Positions 8,484 to 18,569 of a stretch of 64,000 nucleotides of DNA are shown in pieces (position 1 is the stretch's first letter; each line of letters opens with the position of its first letter). The position numbers were made by a program, and so were the translations under genes. Below the pieces are notes generated by a model, which was not told the origin of the DNA, did not search any database, and was given only the letters and a program-made list of their open reading frames with translations. Origin of the DNA: Thiosocius sp963759055 (GTDB lineage Bacteria > Pseudomonadota > Gammaproteobacteria > Chromatiales > Chromatiaceae); contig CAVWYD010000030.1 of assembly GCA_963759055.1 (NCBI GenBank), positions 14,155 to 78,154 of the forward strand, in the 5' to 3' direction.

Positions 8484-8540
8484 TTGGGGGCGGCAATGCT
8501 TGGCTGTTCCTGGATTGTCAGAAGTCCCCTGAAGTAGGCC

Positions 8541-10067
8541 TTAATTTGTCGTGCCCGCCTTCGCCGCCTCCGGGAAAGGTTCAGCCATGTGCTGGGTGTC
8601 CGGATTGGCGGCCGCGAGCTCCAGCGGCGGGTTGCCCGAGGGGTTGGTGAAACGGTCGTTCAGATCCTGCACATAGCGGTCTGCATCCTCGAGCGCCTGC
8701 TGGATGCGCCGGCGGTTGCGCCGGCTCCAGCCCGCCGGATGGCGGCTGAAGATACTGCGCCAGGGTTTGGTATTGAGCAGGAACGCCGCTTTCAGGCTGC
8801 CGCGGATCCCCAGCTTCTGGTTCAGGCGGTCTGCCGCGCGCGTCAGCGACCTGGCCGCCAGATGGCGCACGCCATAGTGCACGGCGAGCCAGAGCAGGTA
8901 GGCCGCGAGTGCACTGAAGTAAATGCTCATCGGCGTGGCAGTCAGGCTGTCCCACCATCCCGCCTTGAGTTGCATGCCTTCCCATTGTCCCAGGCGCGAG
9001 GTGATGCCGATGAATCCACCGATGATCAGCATTGCCATGATCACATCACCGACCAGGGTGCGCTTGCGCCATTTTGCGATCAGCTGATTGATCGCCGGTA
9101 CGACCTTGTCCTCGAAGCCGCGCGCCGTCTTTTCCAGCGAGCCGACGATCCGGTAAGCACGCTCGATCTCGACCTGCTCCATGCGCTCGTGGATATCCGC
9201 GAGGTCTACATCGCGCTTGCCCTCGTAACGACGGCGCAGGGCCTCGTCCGGGATCGGATTGGCGGCTTCGTCGTTGTAGATGGTGAAAAAGCGGCCCGCG
9301 GTCAGTCCACGGTCGCCCATGGCGCGCTGCCAGGCGGCGACCACTTCCTCGGGATTGTCCTCGCGGGCGGTGGTGTCGATCTGGTTCAGGATGTAAAGGA
9401 ATTTACCCGAGTCCTGGCGATTGATGGTCTTTGATACCAGGTGATCCAGGGTGTCGCGCATGGCGCCCGGCTCGGGGTGGCGGGCGTCAAAAAACACCAG
9501 CACCAGATCTGAGAGATCGATGATGTGATCGGTGATCTTGAGCGTCGAGGTGCGCTGCGCATCGGCGTCGAAACCCGGGGAGTCGATAAGGATCTTGCCG
9601 CGCAGCGTCGGGCTTGCACTGGTCTTCAACTGGAGGTAGGCATCGATACGGGAGCCTTCACCCGCCGCCACTTTCTCGATCTCGCTGCTGACCTTGTAAA
9701 AGGGGAATCGCGGGTCTGAATCCAGCGCGACACCGGGTAGGGCATGCGAAGTCGACTGGTTGCTGAAACAAATCACGGTGAACTTGTCATCTACCGCCTG
9801 ATTTCCACTGCGTTGCAGCCTGCTGCCCAGATAGTGGTTGATAAAGGTCGATTTGCCCGCAGAGAAGGTGCCGAGTACCGAGATCAGCGGCCACCAGGGG
9901 ATATGGGTGGCGTATGACTGCTCCGGATTGAACAGGCCCATCCTGTAAGCAACTGTGTCCAGCTCGCGAAAGCTCTGCACCGTGTTCAGGAGGACCGGAT
10001 TTTCCTGTTCCAGGTGGGCTTCAAGATGTTTGAGACGGGTCTCTATGACCGGGCCGGCACCACGCAT
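8541..10067 (-). CDS. Dynamin-like GTPase, membrane-associated
   Basis: 508 residues. GTPase motifs: GTFSAGKST (66-74), DSPG (162-165) and NQID (228-231), with a long insert between the first two as in bacterial dynamin-like and EHD-like proteins. Two hydrophobic segments (about 339-356 and 379-400) would anchor it in the inner membrane, followed by a basic C-terminal region. Such proteins remodel or protect membranes, but I cannot name the role here. It stands alone, with GAGGAG about 10 nt before its ATG (10065-10067). Many bacterial dynamins come in pairs; no partner is visible. Confidence 0.8.
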   Translation of the reverse strand: MRGAGPVIETRLKHLEAHLEQENPVLLNTVQSFRELDTVAYRMGLFNPEQSYATHIPWWPLISVLGTFSAGKSTFINHYLGSRLQRSGNQAVDDKFTVICFSNQSTSHALPGVALDSDPRFPFYKVSSEIEKVAAGEGSRIDAYLQLKTSASPTLRGKILIDSPGFDADAQRTSTLKITDHIIDLSDLVLVFFDARHPEPGAMRDTLDHLVSKTINRQDSGKFLYILNQIDTTAREDNPEEVVAAWQRAMGDRGLTAGRFFTIYNDEAANPIPDEALRRRYEGKRDVDLADIHERMEQVEIERAYRIVGSLEKTARGFEDKVVPAINQLIAKWRKRTLVGDVIMAMLIIGGFIGITSRLGQWEGMQLKAGWWDSLTATPMSIYFSALAAYLLWLAVHYGVRHLAARSLTRAADRLNQKLGIRGSLKAAFLLNTKPWRSIFSRHPAGWSRRNRRRIQQALEDADRYVQDLNDRFTNPSGNPPLELAAANPDTQHMAEPFPEAAKAGTTN

Positions 10068-10566
10068 TTGACGTTACTCCTCGTGTCCTCAGTGGTTGTT
10101 TCCCTGCATGGTAACGCTTTGTTCTCAGGCGCGTGTAGCTTCTGCGGTCTGGGTCCGCAGCGTGCAGGAGAATTATCGTAATTGGGCAGTTACTGATACA
10201 AAGGGCCTGGATTGGGCGGATCACAATTATGGTAAACATTGCTTTTTAAGCCATTGCTGACGGATAATTGCGCGAATCAGAAATGCTCGGATTGGGTCAT
10301 CAGGGTCCTCCCATACGTTTGCGGGCGAGTATTTTTTATGTGTATTGTCAGGGGGTTAGGGTGGCTTTGTTGCAAGTTCAAACGCCACATGGCCGCGCAG
10401 ACCGGTACGCGCGCCCTGGGAGAATGTCCGGATTGCCGCAACGTTCGACATACCCGCACCTCCCGTGGTCAAAATTCGCACTGGCTACTGAATCGCTAAG
10501 GCGGCACCGATCGCGGTCGGTTTCTCGTTTCCAGTCGCCCGCCAAAGCAATCAGGTTAGGTAGAGA
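10068..10566. other. Intergenic region between divergent dynamin-like and RND genes, no gene seen
   Basis: About 500 bp with no reading frame that resembles a protein family and no hairpin-plus-T terminator. It must carry two divergent promoters. It includes an AT-richer core (10180-10350), but I could not choose hexamers with confidence. Confidence 0.5.
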
Positions 10567-11709
10567 ATGCAAAAAACATTGATCGCTACAGTGACCGTCG
10601 CAGCTGTCGCGCTAACCGTGTCGGCGATTGCCCGCGACCAGGTTTTCGAAGACGTTTTCTTGGTCAAGGAGTCGACCGAGACACCCACGGTGGTTATCAG
10701 CGGCAGTGTGGTGCCGTTCAAGGAGGTGACCCTGGCAGCCCAGCTTCCGGGGCGGGTCAAGTACATCGCCGGTATCGAGGGTGAGTCGTTTGAGACCGGA
10801 ACCACCCTGATCGCATTGGACGAGGAAGAGTTATTGGCCAAGCGAAGCGCAGCGTATGCGCAGTATGCAGCCGCTGACGCCGACCTGCGCAATGCGGGGG
10901 TGCAGTACTCGCGTGAAATATGGTCGCCGCAGTCCAAGAGCGCGCCCGGCGGCATGGGTATACCGAACCTGTTCGACCAGATGTTCACGCGACCGTCCGA
11001 GGGTTTTTTTGGGGGGCGTGACCGTGGTGCCGAACGCAGCGCCGACCTGTATGCCTCCGGTAACCGCATGGAGCAGGCGCGCAGTGCGATCATGCGGGCG
11101 CAGTCGGAGATCCGCGCGATCGATGCCAAGCTGCGTGATGCGAAGAGCCTCGCTCCGTTCGACGGCGTGATTATGGAAAAATACGTCGAAGAGGGGGATA
11201 CGGTCCAACCAGGACAGCCGATGCTGAAATTCGCCGACGTGACCTGGCTGCAGATCGAGGTCGATGTGCCGGCCAGTCTGGCGCAGGGCCTGCAGCCGAT
11301 GGGTGTGTTGCAGAATGCCGCAACCTTCGACAACCACCCGGAGCCCGTGGCTGTGCGCGTCGCCCAGGTGTTTCCGATGGCCGATGTGCAGCGGCATACC
11401 ATCAAGGTGAAATTCGACATCCCGCAGGGTGTCTCCCAGCCGGGAATGTATGCCAAGGTCATCATTCCCGATACCACGGGCCCCATGAAGAGCCAGCTGC
11501 CGGTCATCCCCAGCACGGCCATTCGCTATCGTGGCAGTCTGCCGGTGGTCTACATCCAGAACGACCAGGGCGAACCTGAATTGCGCATGATCCGACAGGG
11601 CAAGCAGCTCGAAAACGGCATGACCATGGTGTTGTCAGGTATTGCGCCGGGCGACCGTGTTTATCCCAATCCGGGACCCGGCATGATGAGCAGGACCAGT
11701 GGTCAATAA
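10567..11709 (+). CDS. RND efflux periplasmic adaptor (membrane fusion protein)
   Basis: 380 residues. A signal peptide (about 1-22, ending ISA-RD-like: VSAIARD) is followed by the split lipoyl domain (VVPFKEVTLAAQLPGRVKYI and SLAPFDGVIMEKYVEEGD), a short alpha hairpin between them, then beta-barrel and membrane-proximal domains (GVSQPGMYAKVII). The adaptor links an inner-membrane RND permease to an outer-membrane channel. The permease gene follows after 75 bp on the same strand. No outer-membrane channel (TolC-like) gene is nearby, so one encoded elsewhere must be used. The stretch between the lipoyl halves has an unusual Gly/Arg-rich segment (FGGRDRGAERSADL). Confidence 0.9.
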   Translation: MQKTLIATVTVAAVALTVSAIARDQVFEDVFLVKESTETPTVVISGSVVPFKEVTLAAQLPGRVKYIAGIEGESFETGTTLIALDEEELLAKRSAAYAQYAAADADLRNAGVQYSREIWSPQSKSAPGGMGIPNLFDQMFTRPSEGFFGGRDRGAERSADLYASGNRMEQARSAIMRAQSEIRAIDAKLRDAKSLAPFDGVIMEKYVEEGDTVQPGQPMLKFADVTWLQIEVDVPASLAQGLQPMGVLQNAATFDNHPEPVAVRVAQVFPMADVQRHTIKVKFDIPQGVSQPGMYAKVIIPDTTGPMKSQLPVIPSTAIRYRGSLPVVYIQNDQGEPELRMIRQGKQLENGMTMVLSGIAPGDRVYPNPGPGMMSRTSGQ

Positions 11710-11784
11710 AAGCGTCTTCGGTGATCCCAAAGATCGCCTGGGGTTTGTGGTGCGGAACGCAGTAGAACGGACAAGAACAGACGC

Positions 11785-14700
11785 ATGAGCGATCTCGAAA
11801 AGGGTCCCTCCGACCCGACGGATTCCGGCGCAGCCCACGCGACCAACAATCTTGGTCTCGCCGGCAACATGGCGCGCTTCTTCATCAATTCGCCGCTGTC
11901 GCCGCTTTTGTATCTCGCGATGCTGATGCTGGGCATTCTCGGTCTGATGGCGACGCCGCGTCAGGAAGACCCGCAGATCTCGGTGCCGATGGTGGATTTG
12001 ATCGTCCAGTATCCCGGCGCAGATCCTGATCAGGTCGCGTCGCTGGCGGTTCAGCCGCTTGAGCGCATCATGTACGAGATCGAGGGCGTCGATCACGTGT
12101 ATTCGGCCAGTCAGCGTGGCATGGGCGTGGTGACCATCCAGTTCGATGTTGGCGAGGAGATGGAAAACTCGCTGGTCAAGGTCAACGACAAGCTCGAATC
12201 GAACATGGACCGGATTCCTCCCGGTGTGATGCCGCCGCTGGTCAAGGCCAAGGGCATCGACGACGTGCCGATCGTCAATCTGACACTGTGGTCCGAACGG
12301 GATTACAACGGCGACGGTGTGCCCGACGTGGACGACTCACAGTTGCGCCGCCTCGCACAATCGGTACTGCAGCACATCAAAGAGATTCCCGAGACGGGTA
12401 ACAGTTTCGTCGTGGGTGGTCGTGCCGAGCAGGTCACTGTGGAGGTCTATCCGGAGCGACTGGCCGGCTACGGACTGAGCCTGGCCCAGGTTGCACAGGC
12501 GATTACCGCATCCAACCTCGAACAGCAGATGGGTGGTGTCGAATCGGGTGGTTCCCACATGATGGTCGTGTCCGGGGCCTTCCTGGTGACGGTCGACGAC
12601 ATCAATCGTCTGCAGGTGGGCAGCCACAATGGCGTACCCGTGTATGTCAGTGACGTCGCGGATGTGCGTCAGGGCCCCGAGGATGCATCGCAGACGGTGG
12701 CCTATTACACCGGGGCCGCATCTGAAGATCCGGATCGCGCGATCAGCGTGCCGGCCGTCACCATTGCAGTGGCCAAGAAGAAGGGCACCAATGGCGTAAC
12801 GGTTGCGGAGGCTGTGATCGATCGGGTCGAGAATCTGCGCGGCCGCCTGATACCCAACGACATCAACGTCAGTATCACGCGCAATTACGGTCAGACCGCG
12901 GAACAGAAGGTCAACGACCTGATCTTCAAATTGTTCATGGCGACCATGTTCGTGTTTTTCCTGGTTTGGATAGCGTTTCGTGCCCTCAAGCCGGCCTTCG
13001 TGGTGCTGTTCGTGGTGCCGGTGGTCCTGCTGTTCACGATCCTCAGCGCCATGTTGCTCGACTTTACGATCGATCGCGTGTCGCTGTTCGCCCTGATCTT
13101 TTCCATCGGCATACTGGTGGATGACGCCATCGTGGTGGTGGAGAACATCTATCGGCGCTGGCTCGAAAAAGGCAGTACCGATACCGAGACGGCGGTGGAT
13201 GCTGTGCGCGAGGTGGGCAACCCGACCATCCTGGCCACGCTGACGGTCATCGGCGCACTGCTGCCGATGGGTGCGGTAACCGGCATGATGGGCCCTTATA
13301 TGCTGCCGATCCCGGTGCTGGGTTCGGTCGCCATGGGCATCTCGCTGTTTGCGGCATTCGCGTTCACGCCATGGTTTGCAATTCACGGCATGTTCAGGCC
13401 GACCATGGAATATCTCGAGACAGCGGAGAAGCGCGAGCATAAAGAGGCCGAGTGGCTGGAAGGCCTGTATCGTCGGATCCTGTTGCCGATGATCCATGAG
13501 CCCGCGCAAGGCGCGCCTGTTCAAGCTGTTGATGTGGGGCGCGCTCCTCCTGATGTGCTCGTTCTTCTACTTCAAATGGGTCGCGGTGAAGATGCTGCCG
13601 CTGGACAACAAGCCGGAGTTCTCGGTCGTTTTGGACATGCCCGAGGGAACCGCGCTGGCGGATACCGGCAACATGGCGCACATCATTGCCGAGCGCCTGC
13701 GCAAGATGCCGGAGGTGACGGCCGCGCAGATCTACGTGGGCACGGCGCGGCCGTTCGACTTCAATGGCATGGTCCGACATTACTACCTGCGCCAGTCACC
13801 CTGGCAGGCCGAGGTGCAGATCCAGTTACTCAACAAGACCGAGCGAGCCCGTTCCAGCCATGAGATCGCGGTCGATGCGCGGCAGCAGGTCAAGGGTCTG
13901 GTAGAGGGGAGTGGTGCACGTTTCGCAGTGGTCGAAATGCCGCCGGGGCCGCCTGTATTGCAGTCTGTGGTCGCCGAGGTCCATGGGCCTGATCCGGAGA
14001 CGCGGCGCCAGGTGGCGCGTGACCTGACCGAAATTTTTGGCCAGACCGAGAGCCTGCGGGATGTCGACAATTACATGCGCGAGCCTTACGACTACTGGCA
14101 CTTCGAGGTGGATCAGGAAAAGGCGCAGCGTCGCGGCATCTCAGTCGAGGGAATCAACCGTGAGCTGCAGATGGCTCTGGGCGGCTATGTACTCGGTGAC
14201 GTCAAGCAGCGTGCCGGGCACGAGCCGATCAATATCGTCATCCAGGTGCCGCTGGCCGAACGGTCGCAGGTCAACCGACTCGGCGATATCCTGGTCCAGT
14301 CACCGGATACGGGTACAACGGTCCCGTTGCGGGAACTGGGCAGTTTCGAAAGGCGGACTGAAGCCGACATCATCTATCACAAGGATCTGCGCCCGGTAGA
14401 GTACGTGGTCGCCGATGTCGGTGGGCATCTTGCCGCGCCGATCTACGGCATGCTTCAGGTCGAAGCCAAGCTCGAGGAGTTGGGCTGCGAGACGCCCGAT
14501 GAGGTCTACCTGTGCGACCAGATTTATTACACCGGGCCACCCCCGGATGACAGCAAGTCTTCGATCGAGTGGGCGGGTGAATGGACGGTAACCTACGAGA
14601 CCTTCCGCGACATGGGCATCGCCTTCGGCGCGGCACTGATCCTGATCTATATCCTGGTGGTCTGGGAATTTGGCAATTTCCGTATCCCGGCGCTGATCAT

Positions 14701-15941
14701 GGCGCCGATACCCCTTACCCTGCTGGGAATCATCCCTGCGCACATGATGTTCTTCCAATTCGGATGGGGCGGTGAGTTTACCGCGACCTCGATGATCGGC
14801 TGGATCGCACTTGCCGGCATTATCGTGCGCAATTCCATCCTGCTGGTCGACTTCTCGGTGCACCGGATCCAGGAAGGGGACACGGTTGTCGATGCCGTGA
14901 TCACCGCCTGTAAGACACGGACCCGGCCGATCCTGATCACGGCGCTGGCGCTCGTCGCCGGCTCCTCGGTCATCTTTTTCGACCCCATCTTCCAGGGCAT
15001 GGCGATCTCGCTGGCGTCCGGGGTGCTGGTCTCGACCATACTCACCCTGGTGGTGATTCCGCTGGGTTGTGTGGCGGCCGCCGATTCCCTGTGTGCTGTT
15101 GCTGGCAGCACCAAATGCAAGAAGTTCCCGGGTGGCGAGGGGCCCGATGGCGAGCCCGGCGGGCCCAAGGCCGGTCCACGTGTCGGCGATCCCCTGTGGG
15201 TGCGCGCATGGGGCGGATTTGCCGGTGTACTGTTTACCGTAATCGGTGCAGTTGCGGCGATCATTGGAGTCGTTGCGGGACTTTTCAGATCGAAGCGATC
15301 CAAAAAAGCGCCTGTACAGGCAAGAAAGGCGTCCAGTGAAGTGACGGCCGGCAAGCCAGCGACTCCGACGCGCCAGGCGGCAGCCAGTTCTGGCGGGCAG
15401 CCCAGGCCGGAATCCGCAGAAAAGCCGATTGAGGCAATACCGAAGCCTGTCGCACCCGCTGCGGCTGGTGAGGCAAAAACCGTGCGCAAGAAGGCCGCCA
15501 GCAAGAAGAAGGTCACGGCAAAGAAACCCCATACAACGCGCAAATCGTCAACCAAGCGGGAAGTTGTGAAGAAAACCGCGGCACCTGAACAAGAGGCAAT
15601 GGCGGCGGCCCCCAAGGCCGTGCCTGAGACTGTGGCCAAGGCGGCTTCCAAACCTGCGCCTAAGCCGGCGGCCAAGGTGGCTTCCAAACCAGCGCCTGAA
15701 GCCAGCGCCTAAGCCAGCGGCCAAGGCGGCCGCCAAACCTGCGCGGAAGCCGGTGCCCAAGCCTGTGCCGGCGCAGAAATCAAAAACCGCGCCCGCTCAA
15801 AAGTCGACGGCCAAGCCCAGTTCGGGCCGGGCAGCCGCTCCAGCCAAGGCCAATATGGCCACAACCCGCAAAAAAACTTCAGGAAGACGGGGTATCCAGT
15901 TGAAAAGTCTGGGAAAATCTGATGGAGACGGTCTAAACTAG
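11785..15941 (+). pseudogene. RND efflux permease with extra C-terminal membrane segment and Lys/Ala/Pro-rich tail; two apparent frameshifts
   Basis: This is an inner-membrane proton-driven RND transporter. The first half (from ATG 11785) has TM1, the porter domain with duplicated subdomains, and TM2-6, including the TM4 proton-relay pair in GILVDDAIVVVEN (about residue 442). The frame breaks at 13494-13495 (GATCCATG), just before TM7. Removing one C gives MIMSPRKARLFKLL and the second half with TM7-12. After TM12 (MAISLASGVLVSTIL) the protein does not stop. A loop with KKFPGGEGPDGEPGG, a 13th hydrophobic segment (FAGVLFTVIGAVAAIIGVV) and over 200 residues rich in KPA/AKK repeats follow. A second break near 15698 (CCTGAAGCC) again looks like one extra base; beyond it the same repeat style continues to TAG at 15939-15941. 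Both breaks may be sequence errors. Confidence 0.8.
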
Positions 15942-16031
15942 GGGTAGGTGTAAGAATTTGGTGTTTTTCTGGACGGGCCTGCGAGCAGGTTTGCGTTCCG
16001 GAGAGGTGCCGAATTGCCCGGAGGTTTGGAT

Positions 16032-16634
16032 TTGTTCGCGCGGATGTTTTCCTGGAGTGTGGTGCTGGGGCTTTCAGCTCTGGCCTCGTTGGGGTTTTCG
16101 CCTTTGTCGGCGGCTCAGGCGGCTTCTCCCGGGTGGTCAGCGTATGCCGCACAACAGAGGTATCCGCAGTTTCGCCCCTGGTCCCGTGCCGACAGTCGGT
16201 CTCTGTCGATTCACCGGCAATCACAGGCGCGCACGTTCGTGTCGCGCGCTGTAAAGCAATCCGCAATCCGGCGTGCGTCCCCCGCGCCTTCGAATCGAAA
16301 GCGGCAGCAGCCGGTTTTCTCGAGCAATCGCGCCGGGGCAAGAAAGGCGGTGCCCGTAACCCGAGGTCAGGAACTGGGGCTACGGTTTCGCCCGGACGAG
16401 CGTGAATCGCCCTATGGTCAGGCGGTCGGGCCTCAGGGCAATGTTGGAACACCGGGCTATGCGTCGGAGCTGCACTCGCAGTTCCGCCCGAGACAGCCCA
16501 GGCGCAAACCGACCTACGAAGAGTTGCAGGCGGAGAGTGCCTCCCGCGAGCGAATGCCGGGAAGGGCGACGCCTTACCCGATGATGCCCACGCCGCCAAT
16601 GCCTCCTTACCCGGGGGGCTGGCCCAACTGGTAA
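16032..16634 (+). CDS. Secreted FRP-motif protein A (unknown function)
   Basis: About 200 residues, starting at a TTG (16032) seven bases after GGAGG (16020-16024); an earlier in-frame TTG at 16014 is possible. It has a signal peptide (about 1-30, cleavage near AQA-AS) and then a basic, Arg/Pro-rich, low-complexity chain. Three FRP motifs stand out: QFRPWSR (46-52), LRFRPDER and SQFRPRQP. The last is followed by RRKPTYEELQ and a Pro/Met-rich end. It is paralogous to the gene at 16877: the first 52 residues align without a gap, and all three FRP motifs and the TYEELQ segment recur. I do not recognise the family. It is presumably exported to the periplasm or surface. Confidence 0.7.
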   Translation: MFARMFSWSVVLGLSALASLGFSPLSAAQAASPGWSAYAAQQRYPQFRPWSRADSRSLSIHRQSQARTFVSRAVKQSAIRRASPAPSNRKRQQPVFSSNRAGARKAVPVTRGQELGLRFRPDERESPYGQAVGPQGNVGTPGYASELHSQFRPRQPRRKPTYEELQAESASRERMPGRATPYPMMPTPPMPPYPGGWPNW

Positions 16635-16769
16635 TCCGGACGTTCTCCAGCGCGCCCCGAGGGCTCTGCGAATGGCATTTAAGTGCATGAAAATAAGAAG
16701 AAAAATACTGAATATGCGCCTGCCCCGGTGAGGCCGCGCCGTATTTGGAGCGTTGCGCACAGCATCCGC

Positions 16770-16818
16770 ACACAAGATATTGTGGTTGACACTTACTATA
16801 GTAGCGTATATATTGTGA
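16770..16818 (+). promoter_or_regulatory. NrdR-box promoter upstream of FRP protein B
   Basis: TTGACA (16786-16791), 17-bp spacer, TATATT (16809-16814): an almost perfect sigma70 promoter. Two 16-bp boxes frame it. 16770-16785 (ACACAAGATATTGTGG) is the exact reverse complement of the better NrdR box of nrdA; 16803-16818 (AGCGTATATATTGTGA) differs by one base from the reverse complement of the other. Identity with the nrdA copy extends into the -35. Box starts are 33 bp apart, against 32 bp at nrdA. Transcription would start near 16821 and read the gene at 16877. Confidence 0.8.
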
Positions 16819-16876
16819 TCCTAATAAGCTGAATGCGGTTTTTGGAAAGCTTAGTTGCAGCCGGGAGGTTAAGATT

Positions 16877-17467
16877 TTGGTCGCGCGGTTGTTTGCCCTG
16901 GGTTTGGCGCTGGGCCTGTCATCTCTGGCCTCGCTGGGACTTTCCCATTTTTCCGTCGCCCATGCCGCCCATCCTGTCTGGTCCGCGTATGCCGCCCAAG
17001 CCAAACGTCCGCAATTTCGGCCCTGGTCGCGTGCGCCGCGAAAATCGGCCGGGCTGCGCTGGCGGCCACAACCGGAAGCGGCGACAGTGACAAGGCCACC
17101 GGGCTCGCTGACAGATTCAAGAACGGCTGGCCGGTCGAATGCATACAGGGCACGTCAGCCGGTGTTCTCCGCCGACCGCGCCCGCAACGCCAAGCTGCTT
17201 GATCCCCGTTCGGGCCTCGGCGCCAGATTTCGTCCGGATCAGCGCCGTTCTGGTTACGCCCAGCTGCCGGCAACCGGCGAACTTGATCGGGCGGGTGGTT
17301 ACCAGCTGAGACTGCATTCGCAGTTCCGGCCCACCGAGGCGAGGCGCAAACAGACATACGAACAGCTGCAATCCGGGATCGTTTCGGCCCGACGCATGGG
17401 TACACCTCATTGGGTGATCGCCACCTCAGACGTGCGCGGTTACGGGGGGCATTGGATGGGTTGGTGA
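16877..17467 (+). CDS. Secreted FRP-motif protein B (unknown function)
   Basis: 196 residues, starting at TTG 16877 eight bases after GGGAGG (16863-16868). The signal peptide (about 1-30, cleavage near AHA-AH) is followed by WSAYAAQ and QFRPWSR at the same positions as in protein A, then a basic Arg/Pro-rich chain, QPVFSADRA, ARFRPDQR, and LHSQFRPTEARRKQTYEQLQ. The C-terminus is Gly/Trp-rich (GYGGHWMGW). It is a tandem duplicate of the preceding gene with about half of the positions changed outside the motifs. It is the first gene after the NrdR-box promoter, so NrdR control is inferred. Confidence 0.75.
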   Translation: MVARLFALGLALGLSSLASLGLSHFSVAHAAHPVWSAYAAQAKRPQFRPWSRAPRKSAGLRWRPQPEAATVTRPPGSLTDSRTAGRSNAYRARQPVFSADRARNAKLLDPRSGLGARFRPDQRRSGYAQLPATGELDRAGGYQLRLHSQFRPTEARRKQTYEQLQSGIVSARRMGTPHWVIATSDVRGYGGHWMGW

Positions 17468-17555
17468 TCACGCCGTCCCGGACAAAACATGGTTACGCTG
17501 GTTTGGCAGCCTGTCTGGTTTTTCAGGTTTCATACAAGAATGCGAGAGGAATAGC

Positions 17556-18557
17556 ATGGCGTTTGAAAGGCAGCTCAATGCTTTTGGTGGAATGATACTG
17601 GTCGGCAGTACCCTGTTTGCAAATGCTGATGCCCTGGCCTACGGGCAGCAGTGGCGTCCGGCTCCCGGGTATGGTGCGGCAGCGGTCGGGTCAAACAACC
17701 GGATAGCAAACATGCCGAACTTCCGCCCGAGCACTTTGACGCGTCAATCGCGTCATCGCCCCTACAGCCAGATTGAGCAGAGACCCTATCGACAGCGCTC
17801 ATATCGACCGGCGCCTCAGCGATTCGCCGGCTGGCAGGGATATCCGCTGCCAGGTGCTACGAATCCCTATTCCCTGAATCCCTATTCCCTGGGGCTCCAC
17901 CTGCCGCAACCGGGCTATTTTGCGGCAGCTTATCCGGTGCGGGGCTGGGGCATGCCGTTCACCGGGATGGCTCAGCCATGGAGACAGCCGCCGGTACCCC
18001 TGTTCGCCCGCCAGTATGGCTGGCGCCCCGCACAGCAGCCCTGGGTGGCACGCGCGCCGGTGTCGCAGGGGGATGATTATCGCGCGAGCATGGCCCCGAC
18101 ATTCGTTGGGTACCGGCCTGCCGGTCCCGCTTACGCCCCTCCCGCAGGCAGCTGGCGACCGCCAGTGTGGCAGGCGCCGGCTAGCCGCCCGCAATTGTCC
18201 TACCAGGGTCATGTTACGCAGCACCCGGATTATGCGAGGGGTCAACAAACTGCCTTGAGAACTGTGCGACCCGCGGTGCCTTGGGTGCCGGGTAACCGTG
18301 TCGCCGGCCGAAATCCTGTGCCGGTCGGCCTTGGTGGCGGGTACTGGCGACCTCACGCTGCGGCGCCGGCCGCTTCGTGGCACTCGGGCCGGTCGTTCCG
18401 ACCACAAGGATACGGGCGCAGTCTGGCTGCCAAGAAGGAAGCGGCCTCGCGCACGAGCAAGGATCCCGGTTTCACCAGGGACAATCTGCCGGGTTGGGTG
18501 ACCACCTACCAGGACAGCGGGTATGAGAGTTCCTGCGGTTGGTGCTACGGCAGCTAG
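17556..18557 (+). CDS. Secreted Pro/Tyr/Arg-rich protein C with FRP motifs (unknown function)
   Basis: 333 residues, ATG preceded by GAGAGGAA. A signal peptide (about 1-28, cleavage near ALA-YG) is followed by a long low-complexity chain rich in Pro, Tyr, Arg, Gly, Trp and Gln, with FRP motifs NFRPSTLTR near the start and SFRPQGYGR near the end and a short repeat (NPYSLNPYSL). It ends with a cysteine pair (SSCGWCYGS) that could form a disulfide. It is not a close paralogue of A and B but shares the motif and composition. Composition resembles structural surface or matrix proteins; nothing in it suggests an enzyme. It lies 12 bp before the ParA gene, so co-transcription is likely. Confidence 0.75.
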   Translation: MAFERQLNAFGGMILVGSTLFANADALAYGQQWRPAPGYGAAAVGSNNRIANMPNFRPSTLTRQSRHRPYSQIEQRPYRQRSYRPAPQRFAGWQGYPLPGATNPYSLNPYSLGLHLPQPGYFAAAYPVRGWGMPFTGMAQPWRQPPVPLFARQYGWRPAQQPWVARAPVSQGDDYRASMAPTFVGYRPAGPAYAPPAGSWRPPVWQAPASRPQLSYQGHVTQHPDYARGQQTALRTVRPAVPWVPGNRVAGRNPVPVGLGGGYWRPHAAAPAASWHSGRSFRPQGYGRSLAAKKEAASRTSKDPGFTRDNLPGWVTTYQDSGYESSCGWCYGS

Positions 18558-18569
18558 CAGCGGCGATCC

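Noticed and set aside
13480..13500. Programmed frameshift in the RND permease
   Set aside because: No slippery heptamer or stimulatory structure; reading resumes only if one base is skipped, as in the unrelated sirB2 and pap breaks.
12337..13524. Open frame of 395 codons on the minus strand within the RND gene
   Set aside because: Shadow of a highly conserved RND porter and TM region; His/Arg/Gln-rich product typical of false frames.
15709..17004. Long open frame of 431 codons on the minus strand
   Set aside because: It runs opposite to the RND tail and FRP genes, which have signal peptides, ribosome sites and a paralogue. The minus-strand product has no family resemblance and would cross the NrdR promoter.
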